Part shown: positions 10,376-21,685 of the stretch, piece after piece
How positions within the stretch are numbered: position 1 is the stretch's first letter
Layout of the letters: every line of letters begins with the position of its first letter
Origin: Balaenoptera acutorostrata
Lineage: Eukaryota; Chordata; Mammalia; Artiodactyla; Balaenopteridae
Direction of reading: 5' to 3'
NCBI RefSeq assembly: GCF_949987535.1
Contig: NC_080080.1
Location: 58,440,668 to 58,504,667, forward strand
DNA: 64,000 nucleotides
The notes under the pieces: model-generated
The model's input: only the letters and a program-made list of their open reading frames with translations
Databases searched by the model: none
What the model was told of the DNA's origin: nothing
Position numbers and translations under genes: made by a program

Positions 10376-12505
10376 AGTGTGCCACGCTACTGTAAAATCA
10401 CCAAATCAAATATTTCAACAGTTAGTCTTTATACTTTCAAAAAAAAGGGCAATTTTTTAAAGTTCCATTTCATTGTCTAATAGAGTTTTTTAGACTCTGT
10501 CAAGATTCGGGCACCATCAAGGGCCATCTAACTCAGCTGGGATAGGCTAGAATTTTAACTGGTCCATACAGTTTAGCAAACTAAGCTATAAGCTGTTACA
10601 TGGCACAGACTGTAGGTTGTCTCCGCACCCTCAAAGTTTATCACAAGATCTAGCTAGCACACATTAGACTTCGATAAAAACTTGTTAGATGGATGGATGA
10701 GTGGATGAAAGCAGTGTTTTGTTGGTAAATGTTTAATAATTAGCACTCCAGAAGAAAAAGAAAACCCTGATTTGCATCATTTGCTGATTTCTCCGGTGTA
10801 AATACTTCTACTTGGCCATTTTCAACCAACTCACAATCTCTAAACACGAAGCCAGGAAGAGGTGTTAACGATCGCCCTTCATGAGCCAGTATGAACTGGG
10901 TGGAACTGAGTTGGATAGTATGTGATGCTAAGTGCCCTTATTTTCTGATGTCAACCTTGTGTCGTCCAGTTAAAATTACAGAGAAAACCGGGTGTCAGGT
11001 TATTGTCTAGTCTCTTCCACAAGGATATTGTGTTGGTTTAAGAGATCCAATGAGAATTAGTAAGTAGTTGGCTTAAAGTAAACCTATGATCTCCACCTAG
11101 CAAATAAAAATAGAAAAGGACATGGCTTATTGTTGGTGAATACAGACCTTTTCATGATGGATAGGATGTTTGAGTGGAGAGCTGAGAAAGGTGTGAATTA
11201 CAGTGATTTACACTAGTCCAACTACGGTGGAAGCAGGCTAATTTTTCCTGCTTAGCCTTTTGATTTCTTCTTGGGGGTGATTACTTATGGGTGATGTACT
11301 TAAAAGGACATACAATATAAAGCTTTCTGTTTTTAAGGAGTCTAAAAAGGAGAAATCTCCTGTCGGCTTTGTACTGTGGGTTTGTTTCTCAGTATTAAAG
11401 CCTTACTTCTAACATCTGAGTAATCACACTTACCTTCTGCTTGTTTTCAGTCTTGTTGAATGTTTCTGAAAAGTGTTTCAAAAACAATATTTTCTCTTCA
11501 CTCTGTCCTGCAGCTGCTACATAGTCTACACTCAAAGCTTGTGTTGCATCATCACACATGCCCTTGGGCCACAATCTCTGCTTGCTTTGGCATGGTTTAT
11601 CTATTCCAAAGGTATCTGTACATTGGGGTTGTTATAGAGACTTCAAGTCAGCTAAACTGTCCAAGAAAACCTCAGAGAAGTCAGTTTAGTATCTTCTGAA
11701 ACTCAAGGTGATTAACAGACCTGGATACTAAAAATTGTGCTTAAAATTTGTGCTGCAAGCAAAGGAACCCATAGGAAGTGTGATTTACTGACACTGGCTT
11801 GAGAGGGCAATTTTGAAAGCAGCAAAATAGCTGAGTAGAGGGAAGTGGGAGAATTTCTTTGTAAACATGGTTATGAGAGAACACCCAGGGTGTTGATTAA
11901 CATATTAAGGTCTGTTTCTTTGGGAGATTGGATTTTAACTGCTCAGTATTAAAAAGTTTATAAAAACTAGCCTAAGAATTACATAATTCAAGGTCATTGC
12001 TTATATCAACTTCAGACATAAGACATGAGTCATTGTTTTCTTTCTGCCTTTCTGTATTTTCATATTTCCTTTAATATGTAGTATCTCATGATTTAAAATC
12101 ATACATGATTAGAAAATGAAACAGCATTATTGATTATTAAATAAATTTAATTATTCTTATTATTTGTGTAGCAAACATTACACAGTCTAGAAGTGAAATG
12201 GTTAAAGTAAACCAGAGTATAGATTAGTAAACACCGAGTTCCTTATATTTAAATAATTTGAAAACTGGTGACCATGTGTTTTTCATGTGGTTAGAATCAG
12301 GAATGAGTACTTTTATGGGTGAAATCAAATAAACTGTTCTTAAGTTTTATGTTATTTATTAATTAACCAAGTTAATTACAAGTCTTTGAAAGATGACAGA
12401 TTTGTGAGAGAGCTTTATAACAAAAGTCAAATTCTTTAAATTAAGCCTCTATAAATTCTTCAGAGTGATGCTATATGATAGACATCACTCACTGGAATGG
12501 GTACA
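10376..12505. other. Largely unassigned DNA
   Basis: No gene recognised. The part at about 10715-10960 has the feel of an old dispersed repeat ('ttgctgatttctccggtgta' and 'gttaacgatcgcccttcatg'), but I cannot name a family. A short (GGAT)n-like run is at 10690-10708. The rest looks single-copy. Confidence 0.45.
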
Positions 12506-12509
12506 GAAG

Positions 12510-12640
12510 GTCAAGTTTTAGGAAATTCTGGCATGAACTAACTTTTATCTTGGAAAGTAGCTTCACCTCCCTGAGGTGCAGTTTCCTCCTTTATAAATGG
12601 GAATCAGACCATATAACCCCTAATGTCTCTCTCACTTTAA
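12510..12640 (+). repeat. MIR SINE fragment
   Basis: The core 'tgaggtgcagtttcctcctt' at 12573 and 'ataaatgggaatcagacc' correspond to the conserved MIR core on the forward strand. The element is truncated at both ends. Confidence 0.65.
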
Positions 12641-12719
12641 CATTCTATGGTACAGCAATCAGCTGGGTGTGGTGTAATTTAGTAATAGAACAATTATTTT
12701 TAGACAAATTATGAGGGGC

Positions 12720-13597
12720 CCAGATATTTCAAAACATCAATAACATAGATCAGGAAAGGACAGTCTGAAATAGTGAAGAATCTTCATCCATGTATTACCT
12801 AAGTCTTCTTCAGTGGAGGTGACTGAATCTCAGTGGCTCCTTGCTAGGACCTCAGAGTGAGTTTACAGTTAGGTTTCTGTGACCTGGAGAAAGGGCAAGC
12901 GTGCAGCTGGACTTCGGGAACTCCATCAGCAAGGACTGGAAACAGCAAGGCTCTCCCTGTCTGTCTCCGCTTCTGAGTATCAGGCTGTTCTCTCCTCCTA
13001 TAGAATGTTTTCCTGCAAATTGCAGGGAGCATGGCCATTGAGAATTCAAGCTGGTCTCTCACAGCTTTAGAGCTCAAGAAGGACTCTCCATTACTCTCTC
13101 TTGCCTCACATGAAAACAGAATCTTGGAGAAAGATTCTTGTTAGCCCATCCTTGGCTGATGAGGTGCCCAACCTTGGATCAGTCACTGTGATCGGTGAAA
13201 TGAGTTAGATAAGATAAAGACCCACTAGAACAACATGACTGGAGTTAGCGGAAGTAGCATTTTCTAGGAGGAAAGGTTACGTTTACCAAGAGAAGGGGAG
13301 TAGTTAGACAACAAAATGATAAAGTCCACTAACCTTTTTGAAAAATTGTCAAATGAAATGAATATTTAATATTTCTTGTATATGCAGTAACTATACTAAT
13401 GAACTGTTGCTTGGTAAATGTGGCCCTTGATTCACTAATACCATGCTAGAATTTACCTAGTGGGTGCTCAATAAGTGGTAGCTGTTATTTTTCTGATGTA
13501 ACCAAGACATTAAAATCACAATTGGAATATTTTGGTATCAACTATTTGAGACCATCATAAAGTTCCATGACACAAAGAAATTTACCTTTTCACCAAG
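12720..13597. other. Mostly unassigned DNA with a possible MIR/L2 tail
   Basis: The only repeat-like piece is 'gtgggtgctcaataagtgg' at about 13460, resembling a MIR or L2 3' end. Overlapping short frames at 12844-13077 have no recognisable product. Confidence 0.45.
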
Positions 13598-14169
13598 TGT
13601 TTTAGTTATTTATTACTGCAGAACAAATTACCACAGACTTGGCAGTGTAAAATAACACACATTTTTTATCTCATAGTTTCTGTGGGTCAGGAATCTGGGC
13701 ACAGCTTAGCTGGGCCACCTGCTTGGGGACTCTCTCGTGAGGTTGCATTTAAGGTGTTGGCCAGGGCTAAGGTCTCATCTGGAAGTTCGGTTAGGGAGGG
13801 ATCCTCTCTCAAGCTCATCTAGGTGGTTATTGTCAGGATTCACTTCCTTTAAGGTTGCTGGATTGTGGGCCTCAGTTCCTAGCTGGCTGTTGTCCAGAGG
13901 CAGCTCTCAGTTTCTTGCCATGTGGGCCTCCCCAGTATGGCAGCTTGCTTCACTGAAGGCAGTAAAATGGAGAGTCTGCTGAAAAGATGGAATTCACAAT
14001 CTTAAATGGACTAATCACTAAGGTAACAGTCCATCACTTTTGCCACATTCTGTTGGTTACAAGTAAATCACAGGTCCTACCTACACTCATGGGGAGGGTA
14101 TTACACAGGGTGTGAATAATAGTAGGAGGGGAAGACCATTGGCGGCCATCTCAGCATCTGACTGTCACA
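13598..14169 (-). mobile_element. MLT1-class MaLR LTR, solo, antisense
   Basis: A complete LTR runs from TGTTTTAG at 13598 to TGTCACA at 14169. Landmarks are 'gtttctgtgggtcaggaatc' at 13677 and 'cttttgccacattctgttgg' at 14037, in MLT1 order on the reverse strand. A possible 5-bp target duplication is ccaag/ccaaa. It carries no internal retroviral sequence. Confidence 0.85.
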
Positions 14170-14489
14170 CCAAAATGTTGATTTAAATAGTACTCACCCA
14201 GTGTAAGGCTAGGAGTGAGATATTTAGCTAGTGAAAAAACAGCTCTTAGTGGAAAAAAAATAGCCCTGTAAAGGAAGTCCAGGCTTAGATCTGCTATTAC
14301 TCTAGAGTCCATCAAAAAGGTACTAAGCTAAACATTCTAGTTAACAGCTCAGATACCCACAGTCCCTAGTCAGTCCTATGAAAAGCTGTCTTACTCTTCT
14401 CTGTACCCCCAGCATTCCCAGCTTGGTGGCTAACTCATAGTGGATGCTAAGTGCTGAAAGAATAAATGTTTATTAAGCCTGTATTTCCA

Positions 14490-14662
14490 TGTGGTGGGAA
14501 GCAGTATAGTGAACCAGTTCAGAGCACGAACTTCGGAGCCAGAGAAAGCTGGGATCACATCCTTGCTCTGCCATTTACTTGCTGTGTGACCTTGGGCCAG
14601 ATACTCAAATTCTCCAAGCCTCAGTTTCTTCATCTGTGAAATGGGGCTAATCATACCATAAT
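14490..14662 (+). repeat. MIR SINE, left part
   Basis: A well-preserved MIR: 'cagtatagtgaaccagttca' near 14503, 'gctgtgtgaccttgggcca' at 14581 and 'cctcagtttcttcatctgtg' at 14620. It stops abruptly at about 14662. A matching MIR 3' portion appears at 15165-15262, about 500 bp later. Confidence 0.88.
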
Positions 14663-14757
14663 TTTTTCATCTGAGGCACCATGGATTTTAGAATATAGCA
14701 TCATTTTATGTGTAATTCATAAAGAAAAATTGCTACCAATTAAACTATGATATAACT

Positions 14758-15041
14758 GTCTTTAAATTGAAGTATAGTTGATTTATAATGCTGTGTTAAT
14801 TTCTGCTGTACAGCAAAGTGATTCAGTTATACATATATATACATTCTTTTTCATATTCTTTTCCATTATGGTTTATCACAGGATATTGAATATAGTTCCC
14901 TGTGCTATACAGTAGGACCTTGTTGTTTATCCATTCTATATATAATAGTTTGCATCTGCTAATCCCAAACTCCCACTCCATTCCTCCCCTACCCTCCTCC
15001 TCCTTGGCAACCACAAGTCTGTTCTCTATGTCTGTGCGCCT
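14758..15041 (-). mobile_element. L1 3' end (cetartiodactyl lineage), antisense
   Basis: The reverse complement is the L1 3' untranslated tail common in whales and ruminants. Forward landmarks are 'ttctgctgtacagcaaagtg' at 14801 and 'ccctgtgctatacagtagga' at 14899. A 17-bp TSD with one mismatch (taaactatgatataact / taaactgtgatataact) lies at 14741-14757 and 15042-15058. The insertion is severely 5' truncated and non-coding. Confidence 0.93.
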
Positions 15042-15164
15042 TAAACTGTGATATAACTTGATTGATTATAAGATGTACCCTGTTTGCAAGCATATTAGAA
15101 TATGGAAAAACATGTGTGCTTTAGAATTGATGTATTGTGTTGGTGCCGACCTGATGTGGTTTTT

Positions 15165-15262
15165 ATAAAATTTAAATGAGATGGCATGCATCAAACACCT
15201 AGCAAACGGTACCTTTTATATAGTAAGAGCCTAATAAATATTAGCTATTATCATTAGCAATT
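15165..15262 (+). repeat. MIR SINE, right part
   Basis: 'tttaaatgagatggcatgca' and 'gtaagagcctaataaatatt' match the MIR 3' half and could be the continuation of the copy at 14490-14662. Confidence 0.7.
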
Positions 15263-15925
15263 ATGGTCATCTTGCAAATCCTAAAACAAATCATTGTGTG
15301 TTGTTTTCTTTTTAAATATCTGAAATCAAGTTGCAGAACATATCTACAGAGCCAGTGTTGATTTTTGCAAATAAGGAGTGGGGTATCAGCAAAATGTCTG
15401 TCTCAGACCTGTGATTCTGTCCAAAAAGCTTAATAAGTGTGACACTTGGCAAAGGGCTTTTGGTGGGAAGTGTGCTTCCCACATTTCATGTCTTAAACAA
15501 AGGTAGAATAAAGGCCCAAATTATGCTTAGTAACTCAACAAGTTGAAAGCCAGCTTTTAATGCAGCTCCGCTCTGCTTGCCTACTCCTGTGATAACTGAT
15601 AATTTGATGACTAGCTGAGCAGTTGCTCCACAGTAAACCACAGGAAGGCCTTTATGCCCAAAGCCAGCAATGCTTCAAATGACAATGAAGAGCTGTCTGA
15701 AGCAACATGATATTGATACCAGTTGCTCTGAAGGTAGAGCTATAAGACAGCACCAGAGAAGGACAAAGCCTGGACAGAGAGAGTGTATGTTAAATTGACT
15801 GCAGGTATAAGGAACAAAGCCCAATGCACTTCAAGTGTATGGAAGGACAGCTGACCATTCTTTGTCTCCATGGACACCTTGAAAGACTTCATAATACTTG
15901 TCCCATCATACCCCTTAGCACACGA
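15263..15925. other. Unassigned DNA
   Basis: No repeat signature, no exon. Composition is balanced and the text lacks the decay pattern of old repeats. Confidence 0.45.
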
Positions 15926-15929
15926 TTCT

Positions 15930-16072
15930 TGCTATTTAATTGCCTGTGTGTCTAGCTGGACTCTAAGCTCAGAGGGGGGCGTGATTGTGTCTCTCCTGCT
16001 CCCATTCTATCTGCAGTAACTAGCACTCAGAAGGTTCTAGAATCTTCACTGGATAATTGACTGAATACTGTT
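15930..16072 (+). repeat. L2 LINE 3' end
   Basis: A forward L2 tail: 'agctggactctaagctcaga' at 15954, 'gcagtaactagcactcagaa' at 16013, then a degraded 'ggataattgactgaata' end. Confidence 0.75.
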
Positions 16073-16191
16073 TAACCTTAAGCATAGGAGTGCATAATGT
16101 ATAATGATGCCAAACTATCAAAACTTCAATTTAAAATAAATACATTTGAATTTGAACAGAAAGGATTAGTCAGTATGTATTTGTCAAAATT

Positions 16192-16322
16192 CTCCCGTGC
16201 ACCGTGATGAAGAGTGGCCCCCACTTGCCACAACTAGAGAAAGCCCTCGCACAGAAACGAAGACCCAGAACAGCCCAAAAATAAATAAATAAATAAATAA
16301 ATTGAAATTCTAAAAAAAAAAA
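16192..16322 (+). mobile_element. CHR-2 SINE, 5'-truncated
   Basis: Only the last third of CHR-2 is present, from 'gtgcaccgtgatgaagagtg' at 16198 through 'cgaagacccagaacagccc', (AAAT)n and an A-run. A short repeat, aaaattct, on both sides (about 16187 and 16325) may be the target duplication. The tRNA head with the Pol III promoter is absent. Confidence 0.88.
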
Positions 16323-16514
16323 AAAAAAAATTCTGCGTTATGGTCTACCATTAAGGCATGTTCTTTCGATTAAAGCAAGTTCCTGGGAAATAGGTATTGT
16401 GACAATGGGAAGAGCAATAGAGAATTGTTATAAACCACCTGTCCCTCAGCTTTACTCCAGATTATGGGGCAGATTGTGAACACCTTTGTTCTCTTTGTTC
16501 TTCAGTGGTGTTCA

Positions 16515-16715
16515 CAGCCATGTGATGGTGGGCAGGTCACTTAAACTTGGGAGTCTCAATTGCCTAGTCTCTAAAATGGAAATGATAATAATACCTCCTC
16601 ATGGGGTTGATGTGAGGATAAAAGGAAACCGTATCTTTAAAACACCTCATATTATTCTTGGTGCATAGTAAGCAGTGAGTGAATGGTGAATAATGTATCA
16701 TCATCATAGTGGAAA
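16515..16715 (+). repeat. MIR SINE
   Basis: 'gtgggcaggtcacttaaact' at 16528, 'taaaatggaaatgataataa' at 16572 and 'gtgcatagtaagcagtgag' at 16661 follow the MIR order on the forward strand. Confidence 0.8.
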
Positions 16716-17267
16716 CACATGCATTCATATATCTGGGTACAAAGAGACTTCAGGTGTTCTTAGGGGGAGAGATTGTATGGTGCACTTGAATATTCTCTCC
16801 TGGTCTCCAAAAGACTTGGGTTTCTGATGTTCTCTGAGGGGCTCCAATGATACTCTAGCTCCCCAGCTACCTTTTCCCTGCTAACACACCCCATATATCT
16901 GTAGTGTCCCTTAGCCCAGTTGACTTTCCACCCCGATGGAAAGTATTATGAATGCATACTGAACTTGTGCTCCGAGTCCTGTAGGACACCTGACTCCCTG
17001 ACTGTTAAACAGTCACATGCTATAGTGTTGGTATTAGAACTACTGCTTCTGGTTACTCCAGGGATGGAATACTAACAGTATGAGATGACCAGTGAACCAT
17101 GGACTGGGAATGTGTTCTGCTGCTGGACCAGGGAAACGTGACAACCCCAGTCCCTAAGGACACTCACTTCATGTAACATGAACATGCTAGTTAACGGCAC
17201 TGTTGTTGGTGCATTTCTTTCTTTCCTGGAATATTTAATGTCCCAGGACTGAAAATAACCCAGAAAC
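16716..17267. other. Unassigned DNA
   Basis: No recognised repeat or gene. Frames on the reverse strand around 17072-17404 partly overlap the MER5-like element and show no known domain. Confidence 0.45.
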
Positions 17268-17395
17268 GTGAAGCCATGGTTCTCAAGCCGGGAGACCACA
17301 GTGGGGAGACTGGGAAGCAGTACAGATGCCTGGATTCTAACTGGAACCAAGTAAATCTGCATCTTTGGGGCTGGGCCCAGATGAGCACTCAGTGA
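17268..17395 (+). repeat. MER5A-like hAT transposon fragment
   Basis: 'ccatggttctcaagccggga' at about 17273, 'taaatctgcatctttggggc' at about 17351 and 'gggcccagatgagcac' are the degraded MER5-type sequence. The family is non-autonomous and non-coding. Confidence 0.65.
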
Positions 17396-17477
17396 TGAGA
17401 ACATTGGGTTTAGAGATTCTAGGAATCACTTTGTTTCTCAGCATTCATGTCTGTTTTCCTTAGCTGGAACCTTTCTG

Positions 17478-17560
17478 TTTTGTTTTTTCTTAAGTGTTTT
17501 ATTTTTTCTTAAGTGTTTTATTTGCTTTGAGTTTTTTTTTTCTGTTTTTAAATAAAATCT
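17478..17560. repeat. T-rich low complexity with a short tandem duplication
   Basis: 'ttttcttaagtgttttattt' occurs twice in tandem at 17485-17525, followed by a T-run. Confidence 0.8.
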
Positions 17561-17884
17561 TTAATTGTTTCATACCTTTGTTGTTTATACGTTACATGAA
17601 ATACATTTAGAGATTTACTGCATACCTGTGGATCACAAAGTCAAGAAGCAGCTTTTAGGAATGTCCTATTGTGCATGTCTATTCTCAATCAACTTCAATG
17701 ATTTTTTTTCTCTTTTCTTTATTACAATAATGTGGAGCTGCTAGGAGGTATCATAGAAGTTGACTAGCTATGAATCTTAAGCTGTGGTGGGTTGGGGGGC
17801 CCTTGTAAGGATGGACTTGGGTGCCTTCTTGGTACCAGGACCTGTGACACAGTTATCTTCTGCTAATTATTATTCATTGTTTAC
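17561..17884. other. Unassigned DNA
   Basis: Nothing recognised. Confidence 0.4.
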
Positions 17885-18190
17885 TAATTTACTGTATTGA
17901 TCAGTTAGGCTTGGTTTGCTGTGGTAACAAGCAACCCCCAAATCTCACTGGATTCCAACAACAAAGGTTTATTTCTGGCTTATGCTTCATGCCCATCTAG
18001 GACTCGGGTAAATGTAGCGAGGAAGAGAGCACAGAGGCCTGAGCTCCGGTATTAGAAAGGTGACATGTGTCATTGCTACGCGCATTCCTCTGACCCAAGC
18101 AAATCATGTGCCGTGCCCAACTTCAGGGGGGCAGGGCTTGAATTCCACCCGGGGCCTGGAGGAAGGAGGCCTTGTGAACAGTCCCAAAGA
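17885..18190 (-). repeat. Old LTR-like interspersed repeat, family unnamed
   Basis: The block 'ctgtggtaacaagcaacccc' followed by 'acaacaaaggtttatttctg' and, later, 'ccaagcaaatcatgtgccgt' is a common mammalian dispersed pattern resembling the 3' end of an old LTR in reverse. I am not sure of the class. Confidence 0.5.
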
Positions 18191-18313
18191 CCCAGACACT
18201 GAGAGTGTCTTTTTGTTGGACAGCTAGTCAGTTTCCTTTGCATTTGTCCACTTATGAAATCCCAAATTAGAAGAGGTTTTATATAAAATTATAACTTTCG
18301 GAAGTGTTCATAC

Positions 18314-18366
18314 TTCACGTCCAGTGAGCCTATTGTCCAGTGAGCCTTCACGTCCAGTGAGCCTAT
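18314..18366 (+). repeat. Local tandem duplication, 33-bp period
   Basis: The 20-bp segment ttcacgtccagtgagcctat occurs exactly at 18314-18333 and 18347-18366. A partial third copy (gtccagtgagcc) lies between. Confidence 0.95.
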
Positions 18367-20223
18367 CCATATCATTTAGTATTTTTAAGAAATTTGGGGC
18401 AGAGTTTTTTAAAATTTACTACTTATTTCAGTTTTTTGTCATAATATTAATTTTACGGTGGAAGAATGGCCGCAGAGCTGCAGATATTTTTATTTTTTCC
18501 TTTAATATATTTATTGAAGACATTAGAGGTGATGACACATGCCAACGTGGAGGAAATACTCAAACCACTGAACGGCTGTGCTGCTTGACGTTGCGTTTAT
18601 GGACGAGTTTGGCTGTCCTGCTACTACATTGCTAGGCAGTGAGTGCCATGGCAGGATATTGAGCAAAAGGAATTGTTGCAATTAACTCAGTAAATATGAT
18701 TGTAAGAAAAAATACACTGGAAGAAAAAAGTCGGGAAGGGCCTTTAGGTTGGAGAGAACTGTTTGCCTTGCTCATTTCTCATACGGCCTGGCATTCCACG
18801 GTTTGGAATGGGCGTGGGTAAGACTTGCAGCTACTAGCTCCTGGGGTGTGTATCAAGGCCTCTGCCCATGTCACTTCTCTTCCTGGTAAAGAACCCGGAT
18901 GGTCCCAAGTGCCAGATGTTCCTGTGGCAAAACAGCAGAATACTAGGGAGTGTTTCTCGCTGGGTCTGCATTTGAGGTCTGGAGAGGCCTGGCAATTTAG
19001 CACTGCATGTTCTTTTCCCATCAGCTCTGCAGCTAGCTTTGGCATGTAACTTTGTTCAGGGGCTAACACATCTTTGGGGAAGTTGACAATCCCAGCCTGG
19101 ATGATATTACTTAAAAAATTTCAAAACATTCTGTCCTTTTTATAGAAATTTGCTTCACTGCTTCCTTTAGAGTGTAGGACACATTTTACTGATTAGAATT
19201 ACGAGAAAAAAGCATTCTTCAGTGCCACATCCAGTACTCACTGCTTTTGAAGAAGGAGTGATGTTTGACACAGAAATGCCTCAGTGGGGAAGGCCACATT
19301 TAACGTTTGTTGTTTGGGTTCAGCACTGGAACCAAACCAGTTTTTCTTGTCTCCCCTTTTTTTTTTTTTCCTGTCTGAGTGGCAGAAAGCCCAGAAATAT
19401 AAGTTTGCATGCCAAGAGATGGCTCTAAATATAGTGCTGGGTGGGCAGGAAGATTGTTTCCTCATGAATGCAACTGGTGTGTGCTGAGTACTCCTCACTA
19501 CCCTCCAGCGGGAAGGGGCTGCTTTAGCTGCGCTGCTCTCCAGACGCGGGCTCTCCTTCTGACTGCAGAGCACAGAAACATGAGCCTGGGCAGGTTTGCT
19601 TTGCACTCGCATCTCCAGCCAAGGGGTGTAGATCAAACAATCACTACCTAGCTGGCTTCTTTACTCTTCAGGATTGAGGCATGTAATTAAACACGTAACA
19701 ATGGCCAGCTTTTAGAGACTGGGGAGAAGGTATTGTGGATGCCTTGTTTAAACACAGATTGTTTATAAGAGGTAGAAAAAATGTTGCTTTGCCTGTGTTT
19801 GCTTGGCAATACAGGAGGGTGTTGCTGGCTACTGTCTACCAGCCAGCTTTGAAACTTGACTATTTTTCTCTTGTTCTCCAGGGTGGCTTTTTATCGTTCC
19901 TACCTATTTACTCTTGATGCAGTTGAAAGGAAATAGAGCTAGTAGGATTAGTAGACCAGCTTGAAAGTGCCAACTTTAAAAGATTGTTTTTCCGTTTTCC
20001 CCAAAAGCAGAGCAGGTCAGTACAATAAAGAGCTTAGCTCAAAAACACCTCCCGAGCTCTTGCCCTCAGCAATTAAATAAAATATAATTTACAACCTCAG
20101 TTTATAAACCAGATTGCCCGGAGGGAATGGAGAAAACTGGTTTGATAACTGTTTGGGTCCAGTTCCTTGTTAAAGGTTTACTTTATCTCACATTGCTTTT
20201 TTCATTTTTCTCTTGGCAGTGGA
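18367..20223. other. Unassigned, low-repeat DNA
   Basis: About 1.9 kb without a recognisable transposon. Several overlapping frames lie on both strands (for example 19238-19636 reverse and 19409-19651 forward). None has a domain, signal peptide or plausible initiation context that I can support. A pyrimidine-rich stretch ending in cag near 19881 resembles a splice acceptor, but no exon follows convincingly. Confidence 0.45.
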
Positions 20224-20318
20224 CATAAAATGACAGCTTTGCAGATTAACGTTGACTTGGTTTTTAAAATCGACGTTCATAAAATGACAGCTTGCAGATT
20301 AACGTTGATTTTGGTTTT
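20224..20318 (+). repeat. Local tandem duplication, 54-bp period
   Basis: 'cataaaatgacagctttgca' at 20224 recurs at 20278 with one T missing. Both copies continue through gattaacgttga. The two copies stay similar for about 40 bp. Confidence 0.93.
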
Positions 20319-20339
20319 GGTAAAAGCTTATTATGCCTA

Positions 20340-21612
20340 AGGAAATACTGCAAAGTAGCAGGTACATGTTATATAATGCAATCATCTATGTTGAATGTAT
20401 TAGCGTTGAGCAGTTAATCTCAGCATGCTGTTGGTCCTAAACCAGTGTTTCTTAACCAGAAACATGAACTCAATAACAAAGAAGCAGTGGGAGGTTCCCA
20501 TCTCAGGAGAACCCTGGCTGACAATGAGCTGTACCACTTGGAGAGCAAAACTGTGATCTGATGCTGACCAACTCGGTAAATAGTCGTTTGTGATACCGAA
20601 AGGCCACACTTTAGCATCAGGCAATTTCGCAAATCCTCACACATACTTTTAGATTCCATCAATTGCAGGAAATGCAAGGGAGAGATAACTACTATTAATT
20701 CATTAATACTTTTACATTAATTTTTATCTTACTCATTATAATATCTTCCATCTATATTTGGGAAATAGTACAAATACGTGGGAGACAACGTGCAGCCCCT
20801 GAAACAGTGCTCACCTCATAATTAGCAGTCAATAAATCATTTTGACTGAAAATTAAGCATTATACAGTCAAGGGACAATTGTTAGTGTCCAGGCAGACTC
20901 TAAAAACATCAGGGCCCACAGGTTGGAAACCAAGATGCAGTCTATTTCTGTGCCGCTTTATAGGGCTCTTGTCTTGCCACTGTAAACAAAGATCCAGAAA
21001 GAAGCAGTGGGCAGGCTGATGGAATCATCCTTTGGTCAGGGCAGAATGCCCCAGCGGTGAGAAGCATCTTGCTGCCCACTTCACTTTGCAGTGTGATCAT
21101 TATTGTGCTTGCCGGCTGAAAGTTTAAAAACTTCCCCAGCTTTGCCACTTCTCAGATGTGTCCAGATACTAAGATTTTAGCGGCTGAAAAGGAGCAAAAG
21201 TTTCACAATAGCATTCTTTTGTCAAAATAAAGTTAGTCATCAATGTTGCAAAAAATAGTTTCCCACACAGAATTTATTAGAGCTATTATTTTGTAAACAC
21301 TTTATTTTTCCTAAATTAATATTTATACAAACATTCATCTTTGAACAAGATGTCCTGAGAGATTTCACTAGACTCCTTAGAGCTGAGCTCTCCAGTACAG
21401 TTGCCATGGGCCTCAGCGGCTGTTGAGTTTTGAGATGTAGCTGGTCAGAACTGAGATGTGCTCACACAGTGGGTTCTGAAGACTTTGTAAGGGAAAAAGG
21501 ATGAAAAATATCTCAGTAATTTTTATGTTAATTACATGTTGAAATGACAATATTTTACATATGTTATGCTAAATAAAATACATTATTAAAGTTAATTCCT
21601 CCTTTACCTTTT
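20340..21612. other. Unassigned DNA
   Basis: No recognised repeats or genes. Two overlapping reverse-strand frames at 20400-20677 read different proteins from the same bases and look random. Confidence 0.45.
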
Positions 21613-21613
21613 T

Positions 21614-21685
21614 TTTTTTAATGTGACTACTAGAAAATTCAAAATGACGTATGCAGCTTGCGTTGTTTTTCTATTGGACAGATGT
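21614..21685 (-). repeat. hAT-type MITE fragment
   Basis: 'aatgtgactactagaaaatt' followed by 'ttttctattggacag' is the terminal part of the same family found more fully at 26868-27185, here reversed. Confidence 0.6.

Noticed and set aside
19238..19636. 132-codon reverse frame
   Set aside because: No domain, no exon signals, and overlapping frames on the other strand; length is within chance for this composition.
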